Source: Takashimella koratensis
Lineage: Eukaryota; Basidiomycota; Tremellomycetes; Trichosporonales; Tetragoniomycetaceae
Direction: 5' to 3'
Assembly: GCA_003116875.1 (NCBI GenBank)
Contig: BCKT01000019.1
Location: 186,001 to 250,000 of the forward strand
DNA: 64,000 nucleotides
The position numbers were made by a program, and so were the translations under genes. The notes beneath the pieces were generated by a model. That model saw nothing but the letters and a program-made list of their open reading frames with translations. It did no database searches and was not told the origin of the DNA. Position 1 is the stretch's first letter. Every line of letters starts with the position of its first letter. Shown in pieces: positions 45,027-54,983 of the stretch.

Positions 45027-46317
45027 ATGTCGAGCTTCTCGTCCGCCCCCATCGTTATCGACGGCAAGGGTCACCTCCTTGGTCGTCTCGCCGCGATCAT
45101 CTCCAAGCAGGTGGGTATTGGTTGCAGCGAGGTATGAGGGTCGCAGCGAGGTATGAGGGTCAAGTGGAGAAAGGGAGCAAGGATATCAAGAGGCAAGGAG
45201 GGCAGGGGGATGGTGGTTGGGACGGGAGGGCTGGCGGTGGGAGGCAAAGAATGCGTGCCTGTGGGGACGAGCCGAGAGGAATGTGGGCTTGAAGACGTCG
45301 TCTGGAGAGAGGACATGGATGGGACGAGATTGGTGGTTTGAGTGGAAGAGGGTCGAACGGGTCAGGGAGCATAATTCACCAGGCTGTACTGGCTATGTCC
45401 AGTCTCAGTCTATATCGCTCGTCCCTGCGTTTGGTTCGTTCTTACCAGACCAGACAGAGCAAGCGACGGTGGATTGAGAGTGAGGGGAGCGGGACGGTAG
45501 CCGAGTGCAAGTGGAAGAGAAGATGGTTCAACGCCGAGTGAACCTTGCCAAACCATCCTCGTTGCTGACCTTTTGCAGATCCTTTCCGGCCAAAAGGTCT
45601 CGGTCGTCCGGTGTGAGGAGATCAACGTTTCGGGCTCGTTCTTCCGAAACAAGCTTAGGTACCACGCCTACCTCCACAGTGAGTGTCGGCTTTACCCCCT
45701 CCCCCCCCTCCCTTTCTATCTTCCCCTGTCCATGACCTCTTTGCTAACCCTCTTTAGAACGCCACATTGTCAACCCCAAGAAGTCGGGTCCTTTCCACTT
45801 CCGCGCCCCATCTCGTATCCTTTACAAGGCTATCCGCGGTATGGTTCCTCACAAGACTCCTCGTGGCGCTGCTGCTCTTCGTCGCCTTTCGCTCTTTGAG
45901 GGTGTCCCCCCTGCGCAGGACAAGGTTAAGAAGATGGTCGTCCCCGCTGCTCTCCGTGTCCTCCGTCTCAAGCCCGGTCGCAAGTACTGCACCCTCAAGC
46001 GCGTCTCGGCCGAGGTCGGATGGGGTTACAAGGACGTTGTTGACCGTCTCGAGGAGAAGAGGAAGGTCAAGGGCCAGGCGTACTTTGAGCGCAAGGTGAG
46101 TCGACATTGCTGGTTGACAGGCCGGACAGGCCGGTGCAGCGTGAACTGGGACATCCGCACAGATGTGACAGTTCACGCTGCACTGCTATCTCATACCTTT
46201 CTGCTCCTCCGCTTTCAACCACGCTAACCCTCTCTGCAGCAGGCCGCCCTCAAGCTCTCTGCCAAGGCCCTCGCGGCCGCCCCCGCCAACGAGAAGCTCG
46301 TTCAGTTCGGCTACTAA
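45027..46317 (+). CDS. RPL16: 60S ribosomal protein uL13 (Rpl16/L13a)
   Basis: Four exons (45027-45110, 45579-45678, 45758-46095, 46240-46317) join to 199 residues, the yeast Rpl16 length. Signatures: [71 protein letters not shown] and [19 protein letters not shown]. It is a component of the large ribosomal subunit near the exit tunnel side. The first intron is 468 nt, much longer than others in this window. I checked it for box C/D motifs and saw no clear snoRNA. The alanine- and lysine-rich C-terminus ends LVQFGY. Confidence 0.95.
45124..45161 (+). repeat. 19-bp tandem duplication in RPL16 intron 1
   Basis: GCAGCGAGGTATGAGGGTC occurs twice back to back (45124-45142, 45143-45161), starting 13 nt inside the intron. 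Confidence 0.85.
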
Positions 46318-47207
46318 GCAGTGGTCGATTTTGACGAGTAGGATCGGGGTCGAGGTGTAGAGCCGGGGAGAGGAGAGGAGTGGAGAGAGAGAGGATGCGT
46401 TGCGTTGCGTCAGTCGCCTGGCGGGCGCTGACGATGTACTTATGCGCGTTTGGGCATGGGCATGCACTTTTGTGATATCGACTTGGTTCGTTATGTTTGG
46501 GGTCTTCGTGACCGTTGCAGTTCAAAACGGGATTGAGAATGAAGAAGAGACAGAGGCAGAGGCAGAGGCAGAGGCAGAGGCAGAGGCAGAGGCAGAGGCA
46601 GAGGCAGAGGCACTGGAATCGAGAGTCGAGGGCAGTCAGTTATTGGTCCAACTTGGTCGTGTGCAGAGATTCTCAAAGGACCCACGAATGATCATTTGCG
46701 AATTTGTAATTCTTATCGGCCAGAACGGTACCGCTCATGTCCTCCAGCTACCCTCTGGACATTCTGCTGTAACTTTTGAGACTGGGCCGTGAGACTTTGA
46801 CAAAACCTATTCCGAGTTTTACTCGACGCCTGGACTTTTAAAAGTTAAAAGACAGACAGCCAGAGACAGACGCAACCCCGGTTCCCGGTCCGGAGATATT
46901 CGTCCGACCCACCGCGTTCGGCGTCGATCGTTCCGCGTTTGCTTTCCGCGTCGGTACGGTGTGGTTCAAGTTTCAACTTGGTTGCATCGATCGTTCATCT
47001 CCGTCACTGCTCTGTTCAGTTCTGTTCACTATTCCATCGTCACGACCAACATCACTTGTCTCTTGTTAAGCCTTGTCTCATATCTAAAACCTCCTCAGTA
47101 GCTGTGCATATCACTTGTCGACACCGTTCTCGCCCCTTCCTCACTTCGACCTCGACCTCTCCCTCCTCCTTGGTCTCTGCTCTTTGCTTGGTGCTCTACC
47201 TTCACCC
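46318..47207. other. Intergenic region between RPL16 and the histidine phosphatase gene
   Basis: It holds the RPL16 3' end, a GAGGCA microsatellite and, from about 46.9 kb, CT-rich leader sequence of the next gene. No supported gene. Confidence 0.45.
46551..46612 (+). repeat. (GAGGCA)n hexanucleotide microsatellite, about ten units
   Basis: Perfect GAGGCA units run from 46553 to the end. Any open frame through it reads as Glu-Ala repeats and is not evidence of a gene. Confidence 0.95.
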
Positions 47208-48701
47208 ATGCTCGAATACATCTACATCTGTCGTCACGGATTCCGGTGAGTCTTGCCTTCTCTCTCTCTCTCCACTCTGAGTCTCAACTCCATTCTCGTA
47301 CTGTCCACTGACCTCGTATCCTCCTTACTCAGGTCTAACTGGATCGACCCAACGATCAAGACTGGACCCACTGGGATGTCCCGAGATCCACCTGTTTGTT
47401 CCCCCCATTCCCCTGCCTCTCGTCCTTTCCTTCATTCTCATCCCATATTAATAGACTAACATACCTCAGCTCGCAGCCTACGGTCTTGACCAAGCCCAAA
47501 ACGTCGCCTCTTTCCTCTCCGACCCGACCTCCACCGCGCCTTACCCAACTCCTGAACTCGTCTTCTCTAGCCCCTTCTACCGATGTATCCAAACTTCGGA
47601 ACCGACAGCGCGTGCGTTGGCTTCAAAGGGTGTTGGAGGAGGGGTGATCGGTGTGAAACTTGAACATGGAGTTCAAGAGTGGTCAGTACAGTTCTTTGCC
47701 TCACGATCCCTCCCCGTTTCTTCCTCTCCAGCTCTCCCTCCTTGTTACTCTCTCCCTCCTTTTCTCGTCTCTGCACCTCTTGATCTTTTACTCTTCGCGT
47801 CCCACATCTCAAACCTTCGCCTTCCCTTACTAACGTCTCTCCCCCGACTCTTAGGTACTCCCCCGTCAACCCATCTACCGGTCTACACCCTCGTCCTTCC
47901 TCTCCCACCTCTCTCGTCCCTCTTTTCCCTGACCTTATCGATACCTCCTACACGTCGACCCTCTTCCCATCTCGTCGTGGCGAGAACCTTAAAGACCTAC
48001 AAGACCGTGCTGATCTCTTTGTTGAGACCTGGGTCTCACGTGTTGAAGCCAGTTGGCCTGAAGTCAAATCCGTTGTGGTGTTTGCACATGCGGCCAGTGT
48101 GATCGTGTTGGGGAGAGCGTTGACAGGGAATAAAGGGCTGAGCGTCACGGCAGGCTGTGCTTCGGTTAGTCTGTATCATAGGAAACAGGCGACACTGGGG
48201 ACAGATATGGAGGTGGCTCAACCGTGTGGAGTGGGGATGTGGGATCAGGTATGGAATGGGAGAGCAGATTACCTCGTCAATGGCGTCGAGCGTGACTGGA
48301 GCGTGAGTTGATTGTGCCCGGACTAGCGTCTTTGGACTTTCTTGTCTGGTCCTTCTCTCTCTTTTTCTCTCGGGTTGTTTCGCGCTGACGCTAGTCAGTT
48401 CCGAGACGCTGTGATCAAAGATGGCGAAGTCGTCAACGTAAGTCTACATTCCACTCTATGGTTTCCTTCAACCCATGGTCCTCCTCTATGGCCTCGTATA
48501 TAGCGCAGTAGTCACGGACAAAGTGTAGATCATTGCTAACTTTTATAGGACGACGGAGATCACGCTCCTCATCCACCAGAGCACGAGATCCCGACCGGTT
48601 TGGCACCGGGTATGGACCGATTCTTGCGCCGCGGCCGACCGCCTCTGAACGTGAGCACTGCGGAAGCTGCGACGGCGCCTTTGGTTGAGCCAAGGATGTA
48701 A
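47208..48701 (+). CDS. Histidine-phosphatase-fold protein resembling YNL108C / the Tfc7 N-terminal domain
   Basis: Six exons (47208-47245, 47333-47393, 47470-47681, 47855-48302, 48399-48437, 48549-48701) join to 316 residues. The start MLEYIYICRHGFR carries the catalytic RHG. SNWIDPTIKTGPTGMSRDPP, LAAYGLDQAQNVASFL and ELVFSSPFYRCIQTSEPTAR follow the arrangement known in yeast YNL108C and the phosphatase-like domain of TFIIIC subunit Tfc7. The second active-site histidine is in VVVFAHAASV. The C-terminus (DGDHAPHPPEHEIPTGLAPG, then FLRRGRPPLN) is short and could be a remnant TFIIIC-type tail. The phosphatase residues look intact, but the substrate is unknown. Two donors are non-standard (GTTTGT, GTCAGT) yet keep the frame. 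Confidence 0.78.
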
Positions 48702-49279
48702 AGGTGAAACGTGGTTGGGTCGGGGTGGTGGTACTTGGTTGCGAGCGGGAAGGAAGGGATGCATGATCTGATACCGTTGGTGATGATGGGAGTAAGCAGG
48801 TGAGGAGAAGAGATCTTAAAAGTAATAGTGCATAGTTGCTCAGGTGGTATGTAATACTTGATATCTGACCGCTCGACAAGGCAACGTTCCCCAATGGTCG
48901 TCTTGGTTTACCCTCCTCATTTACTTCTTTTGGGAACGGGTCAACATTTATCTCTAGTCTCTTCACGACCTGCAGGACTGCTTAGATAGCAGCGACTTTG
49001 CCATCATAAAGTTCATACCCTGCATGAAAGAGGGGAACGATAAAGAGACCTACAGCTATCCAGAAGGATAGTTGGTCAGTGAGTGATGAACCTGGGTGAA
49101 AAGTCTGTCACTTCCACCGTCAACGACCCAAGCTCAAGAGACCCAATAAGTAGAGACCCGAGACCAGTCTAGTCAACCAACATGGTAACCACGCAAATCA
49201 TACATCATCTCATGACTAGCCAAAAGGGAAAACGAGAAACACAATCGATGGAAAAGGATATGCGAAAGTGTTGAATCGT
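48702..49279. other. Convergent intergenic region
   Basis: Between the 3' ends of the phosphatase and RPL32 genes. Nothing beyond the expected 3' UTRs is visible. Confidence 0.45.
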
Positions 49280-50282
49280 CTAGGCCTCCTCGGTCCTGAG
49301 CTTGGCGGCGGGGTTGGTGATCCTGAGAAAGGGTTAGCAAGTGTCGAAAGCGAGGGAAGGTGGAGTAGGTGGGCCGGGGTGGATGAATGGGTTGAGGCTG
49401 GGTGTCACTGGGCGGGTTTTGTGGAGTGGTAGGTAGGTGATGGATCGCGACAAAGCCAAGGCCCATCATACCAGCCACCCCCAAGAAACTCCGCCCAGAC
49501 CCAAACCTCAACACACGATCCATGCCTGTAGCTGTATCACGATACGACTCTGCGGTCCCCGACCCAACGCTTCGTTCGCTGGATTTTGTTGATGACTCAC
49601 TTGACACCGATAACCTTCGCACGAGCAATGATCTCAATTCGCTTCTTCGACGAAACACCGTGAGCAATAGCGGCAGCGTACTTGCCCGAGTGCATGAGAA
49701 GGAGTTCGAGGTCGGAGAGGTTGTGAACAAGGAGTTCCTTGTGACCCGAAGGGATCAAGTGACGGGTCTTGGAGTTGGAACCGTAACCGATCTTGGGCAT
49801 AGGGAGCTGACCCTTGAAACGACGACGAACCTGTAAGGGGTTAGTAAATGTGTCTCTTAGTCTGCGTCGGATTACATGATGGGAGTACGAGGCCAACAAC
49901 GACTGCTGAGACATCCACAGCGGGGATCTGGGTAGGACTCGATGAACAGCAAGTGTCACACGATATCCGCCTGCCCTTGCCAAAGACCACCTAAGTGATC
50001 CTCGTCCCCCTGCCCTCTCTTCTATTTCCATCCCGCCTCCGCTCATCCACCACCATCTCCTTCCTTCCCTCCATCCAGCTTCTCCATCTTCCCAATCCTC
50101 TCTCGCCCCTACCCAAACCACATCCCAGACCCCGACTCAAGACCCCAAACCCAAACAATACGCACTCGGTTGTCGATACCCTTGGGCTTCCTCCAGCTCT
50201 CCTTGACCGAGTGGTATCGGTCCGACTGGTGGCGCTTAAAGTGCTTTGTGCGCTTCTTGACGATAGGGATGGTGGACGGCAT
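49280..50282 (-). CDS. RPL32: 60S ribosomal protein eL32
   Basis: Three exons (50166-50282, 49601-49830, 49280-49322) join to 129 residues. Sequence blocks [79 protein letters not shown] and [20 protein letters not shown] are those of eL32, and the end [14 protein letters not shown] is normal. It belongs to the large subunit. Intron 1 uses a GTGCGT donor. Upstream at about 50500, a GTGAGC donor hints at an intron in the 5' UTR. Confidence 0.95.
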
Positions 50283-50859
50283 CGTGGCTGTAGTCGTCGG
50301 TGGTTGATGAAACGGTTCGATGAAAGAATTGAAAGTGAAAGTGAGAGAGATCGAGATTGACGATGAAAAGTTTTCAACGAGACGAATCGTGTCGAGGAAA
50401 ACGAGGACGGGAAGAAGAGAGAGAAGAAGAGAGAAGTAGAGTCAGTTGGAGTGAACTGAAGATGAACGAGATGAGGGACGGGGAGGTATAGATGCTCACC
50501 TGTTTTGTTGGTCCTTGATGTACAAAGAAGAAGAGAGAAATCTTTTATTGCGTTTGTGGTTGAAAAGTCGAATCCAGAGCCAAGGGCGAGTGACCCAGCG
50601 TACGCCCAGGGTACCGAGTAGGTCAGCCAACAGGACCAGCCAGTGAGTGAGCCAGTGAGAAGCCCGCCAGCCAGCAGACAGGGACACACACAGCAAGACC
50701 AAGCGTGGCAGTATGAGCAGAGGGGATGCATAGTGGCGCTGAGACCAGGAGCGGAAGCAAATCCCTCCATACAAAGGACTATCGGCGATGCTCTTAACGC
50801 CGACAGCTACGAAACGAAATTTCCCCTCCGCCCAACGAAGCCCACCCCCGCCCCACGAC
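50283..50859. other. RPL32 promoter/leader and 3' flank of NTM1
   Basis: Mostly pyrimidine-rich on the gene strand, as usual for ribosomal protein leaders. A possible 5' UTR intron donor lies near 50500. No separate gene is supported. Confidence 0.4.
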
Positions 50860-51616
50860 TCAACAAAGCGCGTATCTGTAGGTATCAGCAATCGTGTGGC
50901 GTAGCTGTCTAACCCCTCCCGTCGACTATACACCAGCCGCACATGCTCATGCCTAGGCTCAGAGCAGGTCTCCATTGCCCAAACCCAAGCATGCACGCGC
51001 AGCAAGGCGAATGGTCTATTCCGGTCGACCAGCGTCATACCGTCCCCAGCATTGCGGAGGTACTCACGTCTTCACCACAAATAGCTCTGATGGCATTCCT
51101 TGTTGGACTTCCTCCTTGACGAGTTCCAGCCCGGCGTCTTGGAAGCTCTTGAGCCACATCCCGTTGGACCTACGTTGGTATAAGAACAAGAACGAGCACG
51201 TTGTTGGTTGTCGGAAAGGTGGAAATGTCAGCAATGTTCGTATAGATCCCCTTCATCTTTCTCAGTCCCGAACGACGTATGACTCAAAGTCATGTCCCCA
51301 TCGTCCTCCAATCTGCCTCGAGACTGCTCTCAGTCCCGAGCCCGGTCCCAGTCTTAGTCTCATACCCAAACCCTTTCCGTACCCAAACCAAAACCCACCT
51401 GGTCAAACTCGAATCCTCCTCGTCCAGGAACTCGACCGGTTCTCCATTCGGCCCATCATCACACAAGTTCTCCTTGACAAAGATCATACCGCCGTTGTCA
51501 GGTCGGAGGGCGGCTTTGGCGCGGCGAAGGAACGCGACGAGGTCGGTGTGGGTCATGTGGCCTGTGTATGTCAGTATCGTGGGTAAAGGGGGGGGGGGGG
51601 GGGGGGGGGGGNNNNN

Positions 51617-51649
<33 letters not shown>

Positions 51650-52890
51650 GTGGACGAGAGGAGAAGTGTAGAGGCGAGCGGGTGGGAGGGCGAGGTGTTA
51701 TCTTGGTGGGCCACCTCAAAAGGTGCCACAAAACGTTTCGAGAGCATCTCAAGATCAGACTGGCTTGAGCGCCTGGTAGACCGCACACGTATGATAATGC
51801 CCAGGAATCGTGGAGATACAGCAGGCACGAAGGATGACCACCGTTCAACTCACCAAGACACCACTGGCACCAAATCCTACGATCGTCAGCGACCACCTCT
51901 ACACCTCCTCTCTCTCCTTGTTGTCTACACTCACACATCATAGAGCACCTCCTCTTCCCCACCTAGTTCCCCTTCCCCATCCCTACTCACACCTACCACT
52001 CCCAAACTCTTCCCCTTCTTCCCTGGCCACCTAGGATCCAATCCTTGCAATCCGGTCTTAACAAACCAAACTCTTTTCCCTCTTTTCCCTTCTTCATTAC
52101 TTTCCTCTACACGTCTCTTCATCTCTCTACTTTCCTCTTCATCCCTGACTTTCCTTCCGGGGTGGTAAACCGGTAGATCCCTCCATTCTCCAGCCGACGC
52201 AGCGGTATATGCAGAAGTGATGAATTTGTCCACGGGTTCAGTTAGGATCACATCGTCGAAGAGGGGAAGAAGGACTGTGGATGTGACTCGGCCGATACCT
52301 GCTCCAACGTCGAGGACGGTTCGGCGGTGACGAGGCGGTGGGAGAGGAGAAGGAGTGAGCGGGTTGGAGAAAGTAGCGAGGGATGGGATCAGGGAGAGTA
52401 GGAGAAGTCGGGAAGAGAGTTGCTCGATATGTGGGACGGGCTAAAGTGCGGAACGGGTTAAGAGAACAAGAGAGGATGGATCAGTGAAGCGTCAGTAGAG
52501 ATTCGAGGTTTTGGGGTTAGGCCAAGGATGGTAGCAGCAGGCGTGAGCAAGTGGGTTTGATCGACGAGAAGTTGTAAAGAGTGTCTGACTCACGCCCGTT
52601 CCAAAACCACCAAGGACACCATCGACGCTCGCATCCACATTGTCCCAATACTCGACGCCCTTGTCGAAATCAGGTCCTGGCGGGGCGGCCGTCTTGAGTG
52701 CTGAGCCTACAGTTGGGCGTGGTCGTTTCGCGGCGGGCTAAGGGGAAGGATGATTAGCTAGGTTGAGGTGGGACAGTAGGGCATGGTGAATTCCCGAGCG
52801 ACATCGTCGATGGAGCCACGCGGCAGGATGGCCTGCAGATATAAGGAGAAAAGGGAAGCAGGAGACACGAACCTCGTCTGTGCCGGTCAT
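50860..52890 (-). CDS. NTM1: N-terminal X-Pro-Lys protein methyltransferase (NTM1/Tae1/NTMT1)
   Basis: The start MTGTDE splices to PAAKRPRPTVGSALKTA and DFDKGVEYWDNVDASVDGVL then GGFGTG, the family's opening motif. VLDVGAGIGRVTS is the SAM-binding loop. Later exons give VILTEPVDKFITSA, LYDVIWCQWCLG, HMTHTDLVAFLRRAKAAL and GGMIFVKENLCDD. A last intron (50876-51067) joins ELFVVKT to YALC and TGA at 50860-50862, matching the usual YAL ending; without it the frame stops at KT. These enzymes methylate the alpha-amine of X-Pro-Lys N-termini on ribosomal and other proteins. A charged insert of some 60 residues after the SAM domain is unusual. One intron carries the poly-G/poly-C tract. Confidence 0.86.
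51588..51647 (+). repeat. Poly(G) tract with 5-N gap inside an NTM1 intron
   Basis: G runs on both sides of NNNNN (51612-51616), 24 and 31 bases long. The tract falls in the intron 51562-51853 and is poly-C on the coding strand. True length is unresolved. Confidence 0.95.
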
Positions 52891-53913
52891 GCTGTGAGTA
52901 GAAGAAGAGGTATAGAACGAGGTATAGAAGTAGGAACGTTTGTTTTTTGATTTGACATGTGGGGATGGACTACCTCCACATTTTCCGATCCACTTTTCGG
53001 TTTCCAGACTCCAGGCAGGACTTAAGACATTTGAGACTGGAGTCATTAAGCTGATGTACCCATGCTGCTTCTTTCCAAGGGTCAGTATGGTCATGCATGG
53101 AGGCGAGGAGGGTACGACATGGAGTATTCTGACGAGCCGCTGTGCATGGACAAGCTTAAAACGAGGAAATCAAGACAGAAAGGTGAAGGGTGCCCAGTTC
53201 GAAAAATGCCTCGCGGCCTTGGTAGTGAACTGAAGTCAGACATCGGCAATCGGAAACGTCACGGACGGCAGTCACGTCTAGCGATCTCAAACGCTGGCGT
53301 TAGGGCCTGCTGATATGGCTGCTTCCCCTTACGCTCTCTCTCCCTTGCGCCCTCCGCTCGTTGCCAACAGCAAGCTGGAGACTGACTCGAATCCCGGCGA
53401 AAGTCAGTCACCAACGCATTGCTAGAGCTGCAGAAGGCTCAGCAGGCAAGGTGCACTCTGGCGCAAACACAACCCGGACAAGCTCAGACCAACCAACGCC
53501 ATGGCCAATCTTTAGAACCAAACGTGATCAAAATCCAAAGCAAATATCATCTCCGTACATGGGTCGAACAGTACACCGCTTCTCCCTGTAGCTAGTTCTC
53601 ATCTCAAATCGCTTCACGCCCGGTCCTTCAATCGCGCTCCGATAAAATCGAAAACCAGTCGGCAAAGTCTCGTGTCGCGGTGTGTAAGGTTGTTACGCAA
53701 CGACTTGGCGAAAAATGGTTGGGATGGTAAGTAGTCGTTTAGCCAAGGTTGAACGGGTCACGTCGGAGAGTCGTTTACCTAGGTGATGTCGTCAGCGCTC
53801 ATAGTCCATGATAATGGAGACAAGAAACGACAAGAAAATGGAGCATAACCACCAGAACCATCGCCAAGCCGCCGATTATCGGTCGACAACTATATAAAAC
53901 ACCTGAAAGATAC
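52891..53913. other. NTM1 promoter region and downstream flank of RPL41
   Basis: About 1 kb without a supported gene. Short frames on the plus strand lack motifs and splice logic. Confidence 0.4.
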
Positions 53914-53991
53914 TCACTTGGAGCGGGCACGCATGGCACGACGCTTGCGACGCAACTTTCTCATACGCTTCTTACGCCACTTCAGTCTCAT
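53914..53991 (-). CDS. RPL41: 60S ribosomal protein eL41, 25 residues
   Basis: The 78-nt frame reads MRLKWRKKRMRKLRR, then KRRAMRARSK and TGA at 53914-53916, the near-invariant eL41 sequence with Leu for the usual Ala at position 3. CAG immediately precedes the ATG, and a GTGAGT donor lies near 54240, so an intron in the 5' UTR ending right at the start codon is likely. eL41 is a single helix bridging the two ribosomal subunits. It is too short for ordinary ORF finding but certain from sequence. Confidence 0.93.
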   Translation of the reverse strand: MRLKWRKKRMRKLRRKRRAMRARSK

Positions 53992-54561
53992 CTGGATCAA
54001 GAAAATGGATGCGAGAATGTGAGCAAGTCGCGAAGGCGAGAGTGACGATATCGGGCAAGGAGTCAAGGGCAAAAGTCAGGTTGGTTGACAAGTGAGGAAA
54101 GTAAAAGTCAGCGTCTGCGCATTGTCTCCGACACCACTATACGCCGCACTCTACCCGTCGCGCGCTGCCCCCTNCCCCCTGCCCCCTGCACCCCGCCCCC
54201 TGCCCCCTGTCCTCCGCCCGCCGCCAGCTGCGTTCGACTCACGTTTGGTTATTTGGAAGAGAGTGATGTGAAGGCAAGAGAAAGTGGGACGAGACGAGAG
54301 CGATATTTTAAGAGGAGGAGCAAGTTTCTTCGGCGATACGCTATATCTCCGCACTGTGGCGTGGCGGAAAATGGCGGAGCGTGGCGGGGCATAACGCCAC
54401 GATGGTACAGTATCAACGGGCTTGCTACAGTGGCAAAGAGATAGCAGAGACACCGATACAAAGAAAGAAGTGAAAAGAAATAGGGGAAGTGGAAGATGTA
54501 TATTGGAACGAGGTCCTGATTGACCGATTAATACTAAACCTTGAATGAAAGAAAATATATG
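53992..54561. other. RPL41 leader region with CCCCCTG repeats
   Basis: Holds the probable 5' UTR intron of RPL41. A run of CCCCCTG-like units (about 54167-54211) includes a single N at 54174. No gene recognised. Confidence 0.45.
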
Positions 54562-54780
54562 CTATAGTCCCTGGGTGCCGGAGCCCTCCGCCTGAGCCGC
54601 CTCACCGTCAGCGCCTTCTGAGACTTCGCCCTCGTCGCCCGCGTCGCCCACTGACTTCCCCTTTGGCACGATTCCCTTGCCGGTGCCCTTGCGCCTTGTG
54701 TTGGTCCTGCTTTTGCCTGACGCCCTCTTGCGCGGCGACGACTCAGTGAAGAGGTGATGATCTGGAGAGGGTGGAGAGGC
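54562..54780 (-). CDS. Possible C-terminal exon of an unrecognised basic/acidic protein
   Basis: A frame with good codon character reads SPASPASPPSPDHHLFTE, SSPRKRASGKSRTNTRRK, GTGKGIVPKGKSVGDAGD and an acidic Ala/Glu tail ending GSGTQGL at TAG 54562-54564. It has no ATG; several CAG acceptors lie upstream. It looks like the disordered tail of a nuclear protein, but the rest of the gene would have to fit in under 300 bp before PDI, so it may be a remnant. Confidence 0.3.
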   Translation of the reverse strand, partial: ASPPSPDHHLFTESSPRKRASGKSRTNTRRKGTGKGIVPKGKSVGDAGDEGEVSEGADGEAAQAEGSGTQGL

Positions 54781-54983
54781 TGGAGAGGCAGGGGAACGAG
54801 GATCAGTCGTTAACCAGTCTCAGCAAGGTCATGACAGACTGCAGCACACCAGGTCTGCAGAACAATGTCAAGAGTCACTCGTCACGGTATCATAAAAATC
54901 GCTGCATGAGAACACTCCAACTGATCTCCTTTCTCCTCCTTTCCTCGCGATCTCCCCCTGACTTCCAACCTCAAAACCTCCAC

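Noticed and set aside
45111..45578. Box C/D snoRNA in RPL16 intron 1
   Set aside because: I found no TGATGA box C paired with a CTGA box D at suitable spacing.
46400..46792. Plus-strand ORF with Glu-Ala repeats
   Set aside because: The repeat is the GAGGCA microsatellite read in frame; the flanks have no coding character.
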